Assembly: GCA_004020545.1 (NCBI GenBank)
Contig: SAQE01000003.1
Location: 186,001 to 250,000, forward strand
Length of the DNA: 64,000 nucleotides
Direction of reading: 5' to 3'
Origin: Mesorhizobium sp.
GTDB lineage: Bacteria; Pseudomonadota; Alphaproteobacteria; Rhizobiales; Rhizobiaceae
The first letter of the stretch is position 1; the number at the start of each line of letters is the position of its first letter. Shown here in pieces: positions 1 through 7,903 of the stretch. The position numbers and the translations under genes are program-made. The notes below the pieces were generated by a model. The model was not told where the DNA came from. It was given only the letters and a program-made list of their open reading frames with translations, and searched no databases.

Positions 1-2
1 TC

Positions 3-449
3 TGGATCCACACCGAGACGATCGGCAAGATGTGGGGCTGGTTCGAATTCATCTTCAACACGCCCTCGCATCACCGCGTTCATCATGCCACCAACCCGCG
101 CTATCTCGACGCCAACTATGCCGGCACGCTGATCATCTGGGACCGCATGTTCGGCACGTTCGTCGAGGAGCTGGAGGAAGACCGGCCGCGCTACGGCATC
201 GTCAAGAACATCGGCACCTTCAATCCGCTGAAAGTGGCCTTCCACGAATGGATCGGCATGTTCAAGGATGCTTTTGCGCCGAGGCTGACGCTCAGCCAAC
301 GCCTCGACTATCTCATCCAGCCACCGGGCTGGAGCCATGACGGCTCGCGCGATACGTCGGAGACGCTGAAGGCGGCTTATGTGAGGAGAAATCCGGGTGA
401 GGCGGGGAAGCCTGGGTTGCCGAGTGCAGCAGCCGAGCCGGCGGAGTAG
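3..449 (+). CDS. Sterol desaturase / fatty acid hydroxylase family protein, C-terminal part
   Basis: The reading frame is open from the window edge, so only the last 148 or so codons are present. An HHRVHH cluster near residue 23, followed by NPRYLDANYAG and a WDRMFGTF segment, matches the last histidine box region of the membrane di-iron sterol desaturase/fatty acid hydroxylase superfamily. Family members hydroxylate or desaturate lipid substrates in the inner membrane; the substrate cannot be told here. The tail after about residue 115 is Ala/Pro/Glu-rich and poorly conserved. The TAG stop directly abuts the stop of trmFO on the other strand, with no spacer. The true start lies outside the window. 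Confidence 0.85.
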   Translation, partial: WIHTETIGKMWGWFEFIFNTPSHHRVHHATNPRYLDANYAGTLIIWDRMFGTFVEELEEDRPRYGIVKNIGTFNPLKVAFHEWIGMFKDAFAPRLTLSQRLDYLIQPPGWSHDGSRDTSETLKAAYVRRNPGEAGKPGLPSAAAEPAE

Positions 450-1859
450 CTATTCCGCGGCCTGCGCTTGCGCCGGCAGCCCCAGCCATGCCCTGCAGTC
501 AGCAAGAGCCCGTGTCGTGATGGCGTGGCGTTTGGCGATGGTCTTGTCCTTGCCGCGCAGGCGCTTGCCTTCGGCCTTCGGCGCTTCGACCGGCGGAAAC
601 AGGCCGAAATTGACGTTCATCGGCTGGAAGGAGCGTTTTCCGGGCTCGTCGTCGGAAACGATGTGGCCGCCGGTAATGTGGTTGAGCAGCGCGCCGAAGG
701 CGGTGGTCGGCGGCGGCAGCGACGGCGCCTGGCCGAGCCGTTCGGCGGCGGCGAAGCGGCCGGCGAGCAGGCCGATCGCGGCGCTCTCCACATAGCCCTC
801 GCAACCGGTGATTTGCCCGGCGAAGCGCAGGCCCGGCCGTGATTTGACCTGCAGCGACGGATCGAGCAGCGTCGGCGAATTGATGTAGGTGTTGCGGTGC
901 AAGCCGCCGAGGCGCGCGAACTCGGCGTTCTCCAGCCCCGGAATGGTGCGGAAGATGCTCACCTGCTCGGCATGCTTCAGCTTGGTCTGGAAACCGACCA
1001 TGTTGTAGAGCGTGCCCAGCGCATTGTCCTGGCGAAGCTGCACCACCGCATAGGCCTTGACCGATGGGTTGTGGACGTTGGTCAGGCCCATCGGCTTCAT
1101 CGGCCCGTAGCGCAGCGTCTCGACGCCGCGCTCGGCCATCACCTCGATCGGCAGGCAGCCATCGAAATAGGGCGTGCCTTCCCACTGTTTGAACTCGGTT
1201 TTTTGCCCCTCCAGCAGCGCCGCCACGAAAGCGAGGTATTGCTCCTTGTCCATGGGGCAGTTGATGTAGTCCTTGCCGGTGCCGCCGGGGCCTACCTTGT
1301 CGTAGCGCGACTGGAACCATGAGGTGTTCATGTCGATCGTGTCGAAATGCACGATCGGCGCGATCGCGTCGAAGAAAGCGAGCGCATCGGCTCCTGTCGC
1401 CTCGGCGATCGACTGGGCAAGCGAGGGCGCCGTCAGCGGGCCGGTGGCGACGATCGTCTGGTCCCACTCCGCCGGCGGCAGGCCAGGCACTTCCTCGCGG
1501 ACGATGGTGATCAGCGGATGGGCGTCGATCTTCGCGGTGACCGAATCGGAGAAGGCGTCACGGTCGACGGCGAGCGCGCCGCCAGCCGGCACCTGATGCG
1601 CGTCGCCGGCGCTCATGATCAGCGAGCCGGCAAGCCGCATTTCGGCGTGCAGCAGGCCCACGGCATTGGTCTCGGCGTCGTCCGAGCGAAACGAGTTGGA
1701 GCAGACGAGCTCGGCCAGCCCGTCGGTCTTGTGGGCATCGGTGCCGCGCACAGGGCGCATTTCGTGCAGCACGACTGGAACGCCGGCCTCGGCGATTTGC
1801 CATGCGGCTTCGGAGCCGGCGAGGCCGCCGCCGATGACGTGAACGGGATTTTTGCTCAT
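450..1859 (-). CDS. trmFO: Methylenetetrahydrofolate--tRNA-(uracil-5-)-methyltransferase TrmFO
   Basis: A 469-residue protein that makes m5U54 in the T-loop of tRNA using methylene-THF and FAD; it is the folate-dependent alternative to TrmA. The N-terminal [13 protein letters not shown] stretch (residues 7-19) is the FAD-binding Rossmann loop. Cys53 in ELVCSNSF corresponds to one catalytic Cys of the family, and Cys201 in YINCPMD is a candidate for the second. I chose the ATG at 1859 because the protein then begins [12 protein letters not shown], just ahead of the FAD motif. The frame stays open 56 codons further upstream, but that part runs into the hairpin repeats and is not protein-like. 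The gene converges on the desaturase with no intergenic base. Confidence 0.95.
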   Translation of the reverse strand: MSKNPVHVIGGGLAGSEAAWQIAEAGVPVVLHEMRPVRGTDAHKTDGLAELVCSNSFRSDDAETNAVGLLHAEMRLAGSLIMSAGDAHQVPAGGALAVDRDAFSDSVTAKIDAHPLITIVREEVPGLPPAEWDQTIVATGPLTAPSLAQSIAEATGADALAFFDAIAPIVHFDTIDMNTSWFQSRYDKVGPGGTGKDYINCPMDKEQYLAFVAALLEGQKTEFKQWEGTPYFDGCLPIEVMAERGVETLRYGPMKPMGLTNVHNPSVKAYAVVQLRQDNALGTLYNMVGFQTKLKHAEQVSIFRTIPGLENAEFARLGGLHRNTYINSPTLLDPSLQVKSRPGLRFAGQITGCEGYVESAAIGLLAGRFAAAERLGQAPSLPPPTTAFGALLNHITGGHIVSDDEPGKRSFQPMNVNFGLFPPVEAPKAEGKRLRGKDKTIAKRHAITTRALADCRAWLGLPAQAQAAE

Positions 1860-1929
1860 GGGGGCCGGAATAGTCGCTTGGCGCGGCGAATGCAATTGCC
1901 GGCTTGGGCGGGCTGATGCGGCAAGGCCG

Positions 1930-1975
1930 CTCCAAAAACAACAACACCCGCCGGGGGAGGAGGTCCGGCGGGTGT
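1930..1975 (-). terminator. Rho-independent-type terminator ending the DUF1127/sRNA transcript
   Basis: The perfect 11-bp GC-rich stem 1944-1954/1965-1975 is followed on the minus strand by UGUUGUUUUUGG, giving a U-rich tract. It doubles as the third anti-SD hairpin of unit B. The equivalent hairpin of unit A (2101-2130) is followed by UUGUUCUCC, a weaker tract, so read-through from A into B is plausible. Confidence 0.65.
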
Positions 1976-2060
1976 CGTTTTGGGGGTCGATCCTCGGGAG
2001 GAGGTGAAGATCGACCGTATTCGCCATCGCCGGGGAGGAGGTCGGCTTTGACGAAATTCC
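1935..2060 (-). ncRNA. CcsR/cuckoo-type sRNA unit B: three hairpins with anti-SD loops (distal copy)
   Basis: Three stem-loops have the same 10-nt loop, GGGAGGAGGT on the plus strand and ACCUCCUCCC in the minus-strand RNA. The loops are at 2033-2042, 1996-2005 and 1955-1964. The stem at 1944-1954/1965-1975 is a perfect 11 bp; 1985-1995/2006-2016 has one mismatch; 2021-2032/2043-2054 is imperfect (9 of 12). CCUCCUCCC loops behind DUF1127 genes are the hallmark of Rhodobacter CcsR and the alphaproteobacterial cuckoo RNAs, which are stress-induced and cotranscribed with DUF1127. Here the units follow two DUF1127 genes on the same strand. The last hairpin runs into a U-rich 3' end. Strand is inferred from gene context and from the terminator. 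Confidence 0.75.
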
Positions 2061-2085
2061 TTCCGCCAGTTGAAAAGGGGCGGAA
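2061..2085 (-). other. Linker hairpin between sRNA units A and B
   Basis: A 7-bp perfect stem (TTCCGCC at 2061-2067, GGCGGAA at 2079-2085) sits between the two triple-hairpin units and lacks the shared loop. It may be a processing or spacer structure in a long transcript, or the leader of the second unit. Its role is not known. Confidence 0.4.
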
Positions 2086-2095
2086 CCCTTTGGAG

Positions 2096-2220
2096 AACAA
2101 CGCCCGCCGGGGGAGGAGGTCCGGCGGGCGCCGTTTCGGTGGTCAACCCTCGGGAGGAGGTGAGGGTTGGCCGTATCCGTCAGGGTCGGGGAGGAGGTCG
2201 ACCCTGGCGAAATGCCTTGC
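2096..2220 (-). ncRNA. CcsR/cuckoo-type sRNA unit A: three hairpins with anti-SD loops (gene-proximal copy)
   Basis: This is the first copy, starting right after the second DUF1127 stop codon. Loops of identical sequence lie at 2189-2198, 2152-2161 and 2111-2120. The stems are 2181-2188/2199-2206 (perfect), 2141-2151/2162-2172 (one mismatch) and 2101-2110/2121-2130 (perfect 10 bp). Each loop is exactly 156 nt from its counterpart in unit B, so the two units are a tandem duplication. Stem differences between the copies are mostly compensatory: G-C in the 2101 stem is A-T in the 1944 stem, and the 2145 and 2147 positions change together with their partners. This supports selection for the folded RNA. 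A pyrimidine-rich loop could pair with Shine-Dalgarno or other GGAGG sequences. Confidence 0.75.
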
Positions 2221-2361
2221 TTAGACCGCCTTGCGGGCGATCGTCTTGATCTCGTCGCGAACGATACCGAGATCGTGGAGCTGGCGGTTCGAAAGCCGAC
2301 CCAGCTCGGAAACCGTCTCGCGATAAACGCGCCAGTTACGGTAGCTGCGGATCAGGTTCAT
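2221..2361 (-). CDS. DUF1127 domain protein, 46 aa (second of tandem pair)
   Basis: Reading the minus strand from the ATG at 2361 gives [20 protein letters not shown] and ends in the sequence IARKAV, 46 residues in all. The short Arg-rich helix-turn-helix-like layout (NWR.YRET..EL..LSNR.L.DLGI.R) is DUF1127. In Rhodobacter a DUF1127 protein (CcaF1) acts as an RNA-binding factor that affects maturation of the CcsR RNAs encoded behind it. A GAGAAG Shine-Dalgarno lies about 9 nt ahead of the ATG. The stop codon directly borders sRNA unit A. It differs from its twin mainly in the C-terminal half. Confidence 0.9.
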   Translation of the reverse strand: MNLIRSYRNWRVYRETVSELGRLSNRQLHDLGIVRDEIKTIARKAV

Positions 2362-2384
2362 TGTCTTACTCTTCTCAAAACTGG

Positions 2385-2406
2385 TTCGGACCATTCGCGG
2401 TCCGAA
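2385..2406 (-). other. Intercistronic hairpin between the two DUF1127 genes
   Basis: A perfect 8-bp stem (TTCGGACC 2385-2392, GGTCCGAA 2399-2406) with a 6-nt loop lies in the 50-nt gap between the two genes. A related GATCCGAAC stretch occurs in the leader of the first gene, so the leader was probably duplicated together with the gene. It could set processing or relative expression. Confidence 0.5.
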
Positions 2407-2411
2407 GCGGA

Positions 2412-2552
2412 TTAGACCGCCTTGCGGGCGACGTAGTGGATGTCGCTGCGGCTGATGCCGAGGTCGGTCAGTTCACGGTTCGACAGGCGGCTCAGCTCGG
2501 AAACGGTTTCCCGGTAGCGGCGCCAGTTGCGGTAGTTGCGGATCAGGTTCAT
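2412..2552 (-). CDS. DUF1127 domain protein, 46 aa (first of tandem pair)
   Basis: The 46-residue protein starts [20 protein letters not shown] and ends YVARKAV. It shares about the first 20 residues and the last five with the second copy, so the pair is a tandem duplication. I used the ATG at 2552 because homologous starts align. The frame stays open 23 codons upstream, but that extension has no counterpart in the twin. The SD is weak. No clear sigma-70 promoter is visible upstream, only a poor RpoH-like candidate (TTGCAC, 14 nt, CCATGC on the minus strand), so regulation by RpoH is expected from relatives rather than shown. Confidence 0.9.
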   Translation of the reverse strand: MNLIRNYRNWRRYRETVSELSRLSNRELTDLGISRSDIHYVARKAV

Positions 2553-2786
2553 GGTAGTGCTCGTTTCGTCTTTAGTTCGGATCATTCCGTTTGTGTACGA
2601 ACAGAAAATAGGTCGGATCATATCAGTTTAAAAGTGTCATTGGCGCATGGCAGCAATGCAAATTGTGCAATGCAACATTAACGACCCTTCACGCTTGCGA
2701 CGCAAAGAAGACCGAATCGGAAAATGCCGCTGCGTCAACGGTTTGGCCCCTGCGGCTAAAAAAATGACCAAGCTTGGGGGAAACGC

Positions 2787-3900
2787 ATGGCGGGCTATGC
2801 GACACGGGTGAGGGCGGATATTGCCCGCTGGCGGGAGGCCGGCCTGATCGATGCGGCGACGGCCGATGCATTGGCGCGCGACGTGGCCGCCAACGAGCGC
2901 ACCTCGCTGAGCTTCGGCTCGATCCTGGCGATGATGGCCGCACTGCTGTTCGGCGCCGCGATCCTCATCTTCGTCGCCGCCAACTGGGAAGCCATTCCGC
3001 GGCTGGCGCGCGTGGCGGCGCTGTTTGCCGTCATCCTCGGCGGCTATGTCGGCGGTGCGCTGCTGAAGACACGCGACCACGCGGCGATCGGCGAGGCGCT
3101 GTGGATCGTCGCTGCCGCGGCCTTCGGCGGATCGATCGCGCTGATCGGCCAGATGTATCACCTGTCGGGCGACGAGGCCGTTGCTGACCTGGTGCGCCGG
3201 CACCGCGCTGGCGGCGGTCGCATTGCGCTCGAACCCCCTCACCGTGGCTGCAGTCGGCATCGCCGATGCCTGGTTGTTCCTCAAATGGGGCGGATTTTTC
3301 CGCCGGGCCGAGTTTCCCTATCTCTTCGCGGCAATTGCGCTCGTGCTGTTCGTCATTTCATTCTGGACACGCAGCCGGGCGGCGCGACACCTGATCATCC
3401 TGTCGATCCTGTTCTATCTCGTGCTGCTGGCGATAGATCACAACACGCTGCAGGTCGCCATTCCGCTCGTGCTCGCCTCGGCGGCGCTGTTCGCGGCTGC
3501 GATCTTCGCCGCGGAACCCGTCGACAGGATCGTGCAACTCGGCGGCCGGCTGCCCTTGCATGCGCTCATCGGCTTTCTCGCCGGCCTGGCGATGGTCCAG
3601 TTCGAACTGGGCGATGAGGCGAGCTACAACAGCGGCTTTGCCATTGCCTCGGCGACCGCGCTTGCCGGCATCGTCGCGGCGATCATGCTGGGCGGCCGTG
3701 AGAGCAGGGGCTTGCGCTGGGTGGCCTATGCCGGCTTCGCCTTCGAACTCGCCATCATCTATGTGGTGATGCTGCAGTCGATGCTCGACACGGCGGGCTT
3801 CTTCCTGTCCGCGGCCGTGCTGCTGGGGATACTGGCGGTGGTCATCATCCGTGTCGAAAAGCGCATGAAGACGCCTGCCGGGGGAGGAGCAGCGGCATGA
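2787..3900 (+). pseudogene. DUF2157 membrane protein, broken by a +1 frameshift near 3180
   Basis: The N-terminal part reads MAGYATRVRADIARWREAGL, then hydrophobic segments up to QMYHLSGDEA, the typical DUF2157 start. At about 3178-3183 the homologous reading jumps by one base into the frame that continues LTWCAGTALAAVALRSNPL and runs through more membrane segments to 3900. Joined, the two frames give a normal-length protein of about 370 aa with roughly ten membrane helices. No slippery heptamer is visible at the junction, so a real one-base insertion or a sequence error is more likely than programmed frameshifting. Its stop overlaps the next start in ATGA, as expected for an intact operon. 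A GGGGGAA Shine-Dalgarno precedes the ATG. Confidence 0.8.
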
Positions 3901-4478
3901 CCGGGAAAAGACTGATCGTCGCGGCGCTGGTGCTGGCGCTTGTCCAGATCGGCTTCCTTGGCTGGATCATTGCCGGCCGAGCGGCGATCCTGCGCAACGG
4001 CAAGGAAGTGGTTTTGAAGATCGAGCCGGTGGACCCGCGCGATCTTTTGCGCGGGGACTACATCTCGCTTGGCTATGACATATCGCGCATCCCGGTGAAG
4101 CTCATCGCCAACATTGCGGCCGGCAAATTCTCCAGCGACGACACGCCGATCGTTGTGCGGCTGAAGAAGGGCGAGGACGCCTATTGGCAGCCGACGGCGG
4201 CATGGTTCGGTGAGGCGCCGGCACCGGCCGCCGCGGACGAGGCCGACATAAGAGGGCACGTCGCCGAGGGCTGGGACCTGCGCTCGCCCGATATGACGAT
4301 CGCGCCGGAATACGGGATCGAACGGTTCTATCTGCCGGAAGGCCAGGGCATGGCGATCCAGAACGACATGCGCGTGCGGCCGTTCGGCATCAAGCTGGCG
4401 CTATCGGCCAACGGCACGGCGCAGATCAAGGCGCTCATGGACGGCGACAAGACGCTGTTCGAGGAGCCGCTCTATTAG
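3897..4478 (+). CDS. GDYXXLXY domain membrane-anchored protein
   Basis: The 193-residue protein has one N-terminal transmembrane helix (about residues 5-25), then a periplasmic domain with the name-giving motif GDYISLGY at about residues 54-61, preceded by PVDPRDLLR. This family is almost always encoded directly behind a DUF2157 membrane protein, and here the two genes overlap by 4 nt, so they probably work together. Function is unknown. The gene itself is intact even though its partner is frameshifted. Confidence 0.88.
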   Translation: MTGKRLIVAALVLALVQIGFLGWIIAGRAAILRNGKEVVLKIEPVDPRDLLRGDYISLGYDISRIPVKLIANIAAGKFSSDDTPIVVRLKKGEDAYWQPTAAWFGEAPAPAAADEADIRGHVAEGWDLRSPDMTIAPEYGIERFYLPEGQGMAIQNDMRVRPFGIKLALSANGTAQIKALMDGDKTLFEEPLY

Positions 4479-4529
4479 GGTATAGGGCCGTGGCGTCAGC
4501 GCGACTGTCCGCGTTAACGATGGTCCCGG

Positions 4530-5588
4530 TTATCGCTGAACATCGCCTGTCTCGGCGATGATTTTGGGATAGGGCCCGATCGATATCGTATAGCTAAAGT
4601 CCGCTACGCCTTTTTTCTGCTTGTGTTTCGAGGGGCTGCGCACAACCCAGTCATAGACGCCCGAGACAATGCAGCGATCGTTGGCGCAGGTGACCACAAT
4701 GCTGTCATTGCGGATGTTATATCCGCGTTCAGGCCATCGCTGGTAATAGTTCCTCTTGTCCTGAACGATCGAGCTTAGTTTCGTCAACTTGCCATAATAG
4801 TCGACCGTGGGAGCGTAGGACGCCTGAACTTGAGCAAGAGCGAAATCGTCGTTGTCGCCATGATGCTCGATGAGATCCCTGACGAAGGAAACCGCAACGC
4901 TTTCCGGCTGCTGCCTGGCGTCGGGTGCAGGAGCAGACACGGGCGCAGGATTTGGTGTCGTTGACACCTGCAATGCATCTGCTGGCGATTGGTTCGCTGC
5001 GGCATTGGTCACACGCAACTCTGCCATTTCGCTGGCCGATAGGTACCTTATGTCACGCTTGTCATAGCTCGAAGCCAATTCCATCAGCTTGGGATCCACC
5101 CCCATCTCGACGACATAGGATATGATTGCGGCCGTTCCGAACTGGACACGGGCCTTCGCTTCTTCATTGGACATCCCGTCAGCCGGTTTGAGGGACGGCC
5201 GATGAACGCCGATAGAACCTGGTTCGGCAACACGGTGGACGCCACCCAAGAAGGCCAGTGAGCAGGCTGAAGCGCACTGCAATTGGCGAAGCTGAAGCGT
5301 GTCCAACCCTGCCGCGCGGATCATACGCCCTAAGCGAATCGCACTGCCGACGTTGCCGCCGGGGGAGTCGAATACGATCACCCTGGCCCTACTGCTGGCA
5401 ACCGCGTTGCTGAAGGCGTTCAGGGGTTCATTGGCGCCAAATTCACCGGAGACGACAAGCATTGGCTGCCGGCCCGGAGAGGAAGCCGAAGTGTACTCTA
5501 AGGCCTCAACGTGACATGTCGCTGCCGCGACAGCCGACCCAACCCCCAGAACTAGAAAAAGTACGCGCACAACCTGACAGAGCCCCAA
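4530..5588 (-). CDS. Secreted ClpP-like (COG3904-type) protein with C-terminal NTF2-like domain
   Basis: A 352-residue protein with an N-terminal signal peptide (hydrophobic to about residue 21, AAA before TCHVE). Residues 40-190 resemble the ClpP/crotonase fold of COG3904 periplasmic proteins: DSPGGNVGSAIRLG, then QCASACSLAFLGG and, 22 residues after the Ser of CASAC, GVHRP, which could form a Ser-His pair. After a Pro/Ala-rich linker (about 195-225) comes a 120-residue domain (YYGKLTKL, RWPERGY, VYDWVV) that reminds me of NTF2/SnoaL-like domains; this second call is inference. GC is visibly lower than in the flanks, and the gene lies on the 3' side of tRNA-Leu, which fits lateral acquisition. 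It has no operon partner. Confidence 0.65.
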   Translation of the reverse strand: MGLCQVVRVLFLVLGVGSAVAAATCHVEALEYTSASSPGRQPMLVVSGEFGANEPLNAFSNAVASSRARVIVFDSPGGNVGSAIRLGRMIRAAGLDTLQLRQLQCASACSLAFLGGVHRVAEPGSIGVHRPSLKPADGMSNEEAKARVQFGTAAIISYVVEMGVDPKLMELASSYDKRDIRYLSASEMAELRVTNAAANQSPADALQVSTTPNPAPVSAPAPDARQQPESVAVSFVRDLIEHHGDNDDFALAQVQASYAPTVDYYGKLTKLSSIVQDKRNYYQRWPERGYNIRNDSIVVTCANDRCIVSGVYDWVVRSPSKHKQKKGVADFSYTISIGPYPKIIAETGDVQR

Positions 5589-5621
5589 CCTGCCTGTTGC
5601 AAGTAAGAACCTGTTAACGGG

Positions 5622-5771
5622 CTATTTCAAGGGCGTCGGATACGCAAAAGCGGGATTGTCTCCGCGAGCGTAAGTGCCTTGCTTGCGCCGCCAGGCGTTG
5701 ATGGCTCTGGTCCTCTTTAGCCAGGCCTCGGGGAGGACCCTTTGTCCACCGATCTTCAGGTGGCCTGCCAT
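5622..5771 (-). CDS. Possible 49-aa small protein or gene remnant next to tRNA-Leu
   Basis: A minus-strand frame from an ATG at 5771 to a TAG at 5622 reads MAGHLKIGGQRVLPEAWLKR and continues with a basic helix and a C-terminus ending in PTPLK. The composition looks protein-like, but I do not recognise it and no strong SD is present. It could be the C-terminal remnant of a gene lost when something inserted at or left the tRNA-Leu 3' end. Confidence 0.3.
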   Translation of the reverse strand: MAGHLKIGGQRVLPEAWLKRTRAINAWRRKQGTYARGDNPAFAYPTPLK

Positions 5772-5793
5772 CCGCAGTTCGAACAGCGAAGGA

Positions 5794-5878
5794 TGGTGCG
5801 GATGAAGGGACTCGAACCCCCACGCCTTTCGGCACTGGAACCTAAATCCAGGGCGTCTACCAATTCCGCCACATCCGC
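5794..5878 (-). tRNA. tRNA-Leu (UAG anticodon)
   Basis: The minus strand gives a class II tRNA. The acceptor stem is GCGGATG/CATCCGC (5872-5878 with 5798-5804). The anticodon stem CTGGA/TCCAG encloses loop TTTAGGT with anticodon TAG. There is a long variable arm (TGCCGAAAGGCG), a GGTTCGAGTCC T-arm, discriminator A and an encoded CCA at 5794-5796. Its 3' side faces the lower-GC patch at 4.5-5.8 kb. Confidence 0.96.
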
Positions 5879-6238
5879 GTTCCCCGGCAATCCCATGTAG
5901 CCATCATTCTGTCAATGTGAGGGTCCAAATGGGTCGGGGTCCAAATGGCCGTCATTCGCCTAATTGCGAAGATAGTTGAAAATTAGCCTAGCCTGTGACA
6001 AAAGGCGTGTCGAATGTGACGGGACGCGACTATCCGCTTCTGCAGAATGCAAGAAGAAGTAGGAAAAACAAAGACTTCTTCACATTTTTGGAAGCGTAGT
6101 TCAGGAGAGTTTGAGCCGCGACAGCGGTCAGATCACCGGGTTCCGTACCAAAAGCCATTTCCGGCAAGATTATACCGGCAGGCTGTGAACGGCTAGGAAC
6201 CGTTTGGCAGCCTCATTGGTGAAAACAAAGGTTTTAGG
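5879..6238. other. Intergenic region between tRNA-Leu and tig
   Basis: There is no gene in this 360-nt stretch. It is AT-richer than the flanks and holds a 12-bp direct repeat GGGTCCAAATGG at 5921-5932 and 5937-5948 (16-nt period) near the tRNA. The promoter of tig must lie in its right half, but no convincing -35/-10 pair can be picked by eye. Confidence 0.6.
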
Positions 6239-7738
6239 ATGCAGGTCACCGAAACGCTCAACTCCGGTCTCAAGCGCGAGATCAAGATCACCGTGCCGGC
6301 CGGTGACATGGAAGCCAAGCTGATGGCACGGCTCAACGACGCCCGCGACAAGGTGCGGATCAACGGCTTCCGCCCGGGCAAGGTGCCGGTGCAGCATCTG
6401 CGCAAGATGTACGGCAAGTCGTTCATGGCCGAAGTCGTCAACGAAATACTCAACGACTCGACCCGCTCGATCATCTCGGGCCGCGGCGAAAAGGCCGCCA
6501 TGCAGCCCGAAGTGATCATGACCGAGGACGAGAAGGAAGCCGAGAAGATCCTGGCCGGCGGCGCCGACTTCGAGTTCCGTCTCAATTACGAAGTCATTCC
6601 GGCGATCGAGATCAAGGATTTCTCCGACATCAAGGTGACGCGCCAGGTTTACGACGTGCCGGGCTCGGAAGTCGAAGACCAGGTGAAGCGCGTCGCCGAA
6701 TCCGCGCGCAGCTACGAGCCTAAGGATGGCAAGGCCGCCGAAGGCGACCGCGTGACCATCGACTATGTCGGCAAGATCGGCGGCGAGGCCTTTGCCGGCG
6801 GCGCCGGCACGGACCAGCCGCTGGTGCTGGGCTCCAAGGAGTTCATCCCGGGCTTCGAGGATCAACTGATCGGCACCAAGGCCGGTGACGAGAAGTTGGT
6901 CACCGTCACCTTCCCCGAGAACTACCAGGCGGCGCATCTGGCCGGCAAGGAAGCCACCTTCGACGTCACCGTCAAGGAAGTGGCGAAGCCCGGCGAACTC
7001 GAAGTCACTGACGAGACCGCCAAGAACCTTGGCCTGGAATCGCTGGAGCGTCTGCGCGAGATCGTGCGCGGCCAGATCGAGAATCAGTTCGGTTCGATGA
7101 CCCGCCAGAAGGTGAAGCGCCAGCTGCTCGACCAGCTCGACGCCGCCTATTCCTTCGAGGCGCCGTCGAAGCTCGTCGAAGCCGAGTTCAACAACATCTG
7201 GGCGCAGGTCAACCGAGACCTCGAAGCGGCCAGCCGTACCTTCGCCGACGAGGAGACGACGGAAGAAGAGGCGCGCGCCGAATATATGCGTCTTGCCGAA
7301 CGCCGCGTGCGTCTCGGCCTGGTTCTCGCCGAGATCGGCGAGAAGGCCGGCGTCACCGTGTCGGACGAGGAGTTGCAGCGCGGCCTGTTCGAACAGGTTC
7401 GTCGCTTCCCGGCCAACCAGCAGCAGGAAGCCTTCGAGTTCTATCGCAACAACCCGGAGGCGATCAATTCGCTGCGCGCGCCAATGTTCGAGGAAAAGGT
7501 CGTCGACTATCTGCTCGGCCAGATCTCGGTAAACGACGTCAAGGTCAGCAAGGAAGAGCTGATGGCCGACGACGAGGAGGCAGAGACCGCGACCAAGGCG
7601 AAGCCGGCGAAGAAGGCTTCCTCGAAGAAGGCCGAGGCCAAGGCAAGTGAAGCAAAGGCGGGCGAAGCCGCCGGCGAGGCGGAGGAGCCCAAGAAGAAGG
7701 CCGCGCCGAAGAAGAAGGCCGCCAAGGACGCCGAGTAA
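6239..7738 (+). CDS. tig: Trigger factor, ribosome-associated chaperone/prolyl isomerase
   Basis: The 499-residue protein binds at the ribosomal exit tunnel and assists folding of nascent chains. The N-terminal ribosome-binding domain carries the signature GFRPGKVP at residues 43-50. The FKBP-type PPIase domain spans about 150-245 ([25 protein letters not shown]), and the C-terminal chaperone domain runs to about 445. The final 50 residues are a Lys/Ala/Glu-rich tail ([19 protein letters not shown]), usual in rhizobial homologues. An AAAGG element precedes the ATG, and a strong terminator follows at 7762. Monocistronic. Confidence 0.97.
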   Translation: MQVTETLNSGLKREIKITVPAGDMEAKLMARLNDARDKVRINGFRPGKVPVQHLRKMYGKSFMAEVVNEILNDSTRSIISGRGEKAAMQPEVIMTEDEKEAEKILAGGADFEFRLNYEVIPAIEIKDFSDIKVTRQVYDVPGSEVEDQVKRVAESARSYEPKDGKAAEGDRVTIDYVGKIGGEAFAGGAGTDQPLVLGSKEFIPGFEDQLIGTKAGDEKLVTVTFPENYQAAHLAGKEATFDVTVKEVAKPGELEVTDETAKNLGLESLERLREIVRGQIENQFGSMTRQKVKRQLLDQLDAAYSFEAPSKLVEAEFNNIWAQVNRDLEAASRTFADEETTEEEARAEYMRLAERRVRLGLVLAEIGEKAGVTVSDEELQRGLFEQVRRFPANQQQEAFEFYRNNPEAINSLRAPMFEEKVVDYLLGQISVNDVKVSKEELMADDEEAETATKAKPAKKASSKKAEAKASEAKAGEAAGEAEEPKKKAAPKKKAAKDAE

Positions 7739-7761
7739 AACGGCTCGACAATCTGATTTCG

Positions 7762-7787
7762 AAAGGCCGCCCAAGGGCGGCCTTTTT
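7762..7787 (+). terminator. Rho-independent terminator of tig
   Basis: AAAGGCCGCC (7762-7771) pairs with GGCGGCCTTT (7776-7785) over a 4-nt loop and is followed by a T-run, 23 nt after the tig stop. Confidence 0.9.
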
Positions 7788-7903
7788 CGTTGTTGCCGCA
7801 CGGCAACACAGCAGACCTCAGATGAAATCCCACTGCTGGCGATACCGAACGTTGATGATTATCTGCGCGGTATCGCATTTCGCAGGGTCGTTTGGAGGTA
7901 CCG

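Noticed and set aside
1935-2220. CRISPR-like array of regularly spaced repeats
   Set aside because: The repeated part is a 10-nt hairpin loop inside variable palindromic stems with covariation. Spacing is not of repeat-spacer type and no cas genes are near.
1935-2220. Series of plus-strand Shine-Dalgarno sites (GGAGGAGG) for short peptides
   Set aside because: No start codons sit at the right distance behind them, and the motif lies in loops of strong stems. DUF1127 genes and the terminator support the minus-strand RNA.
3170-3190. Programmed frameshift in the DUF2157 gene
   Set aside because: No slippery heptamer, no upstream SD-like stimulator at the right distance and no evident stimulatory hairpin.
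5614-5835. Minus-strand frame that covers the tRNA-Leu 3' half
   Set aside because: Its first residues come from tRNA sequence; a different frame (5622-5771) looks more protein-like.
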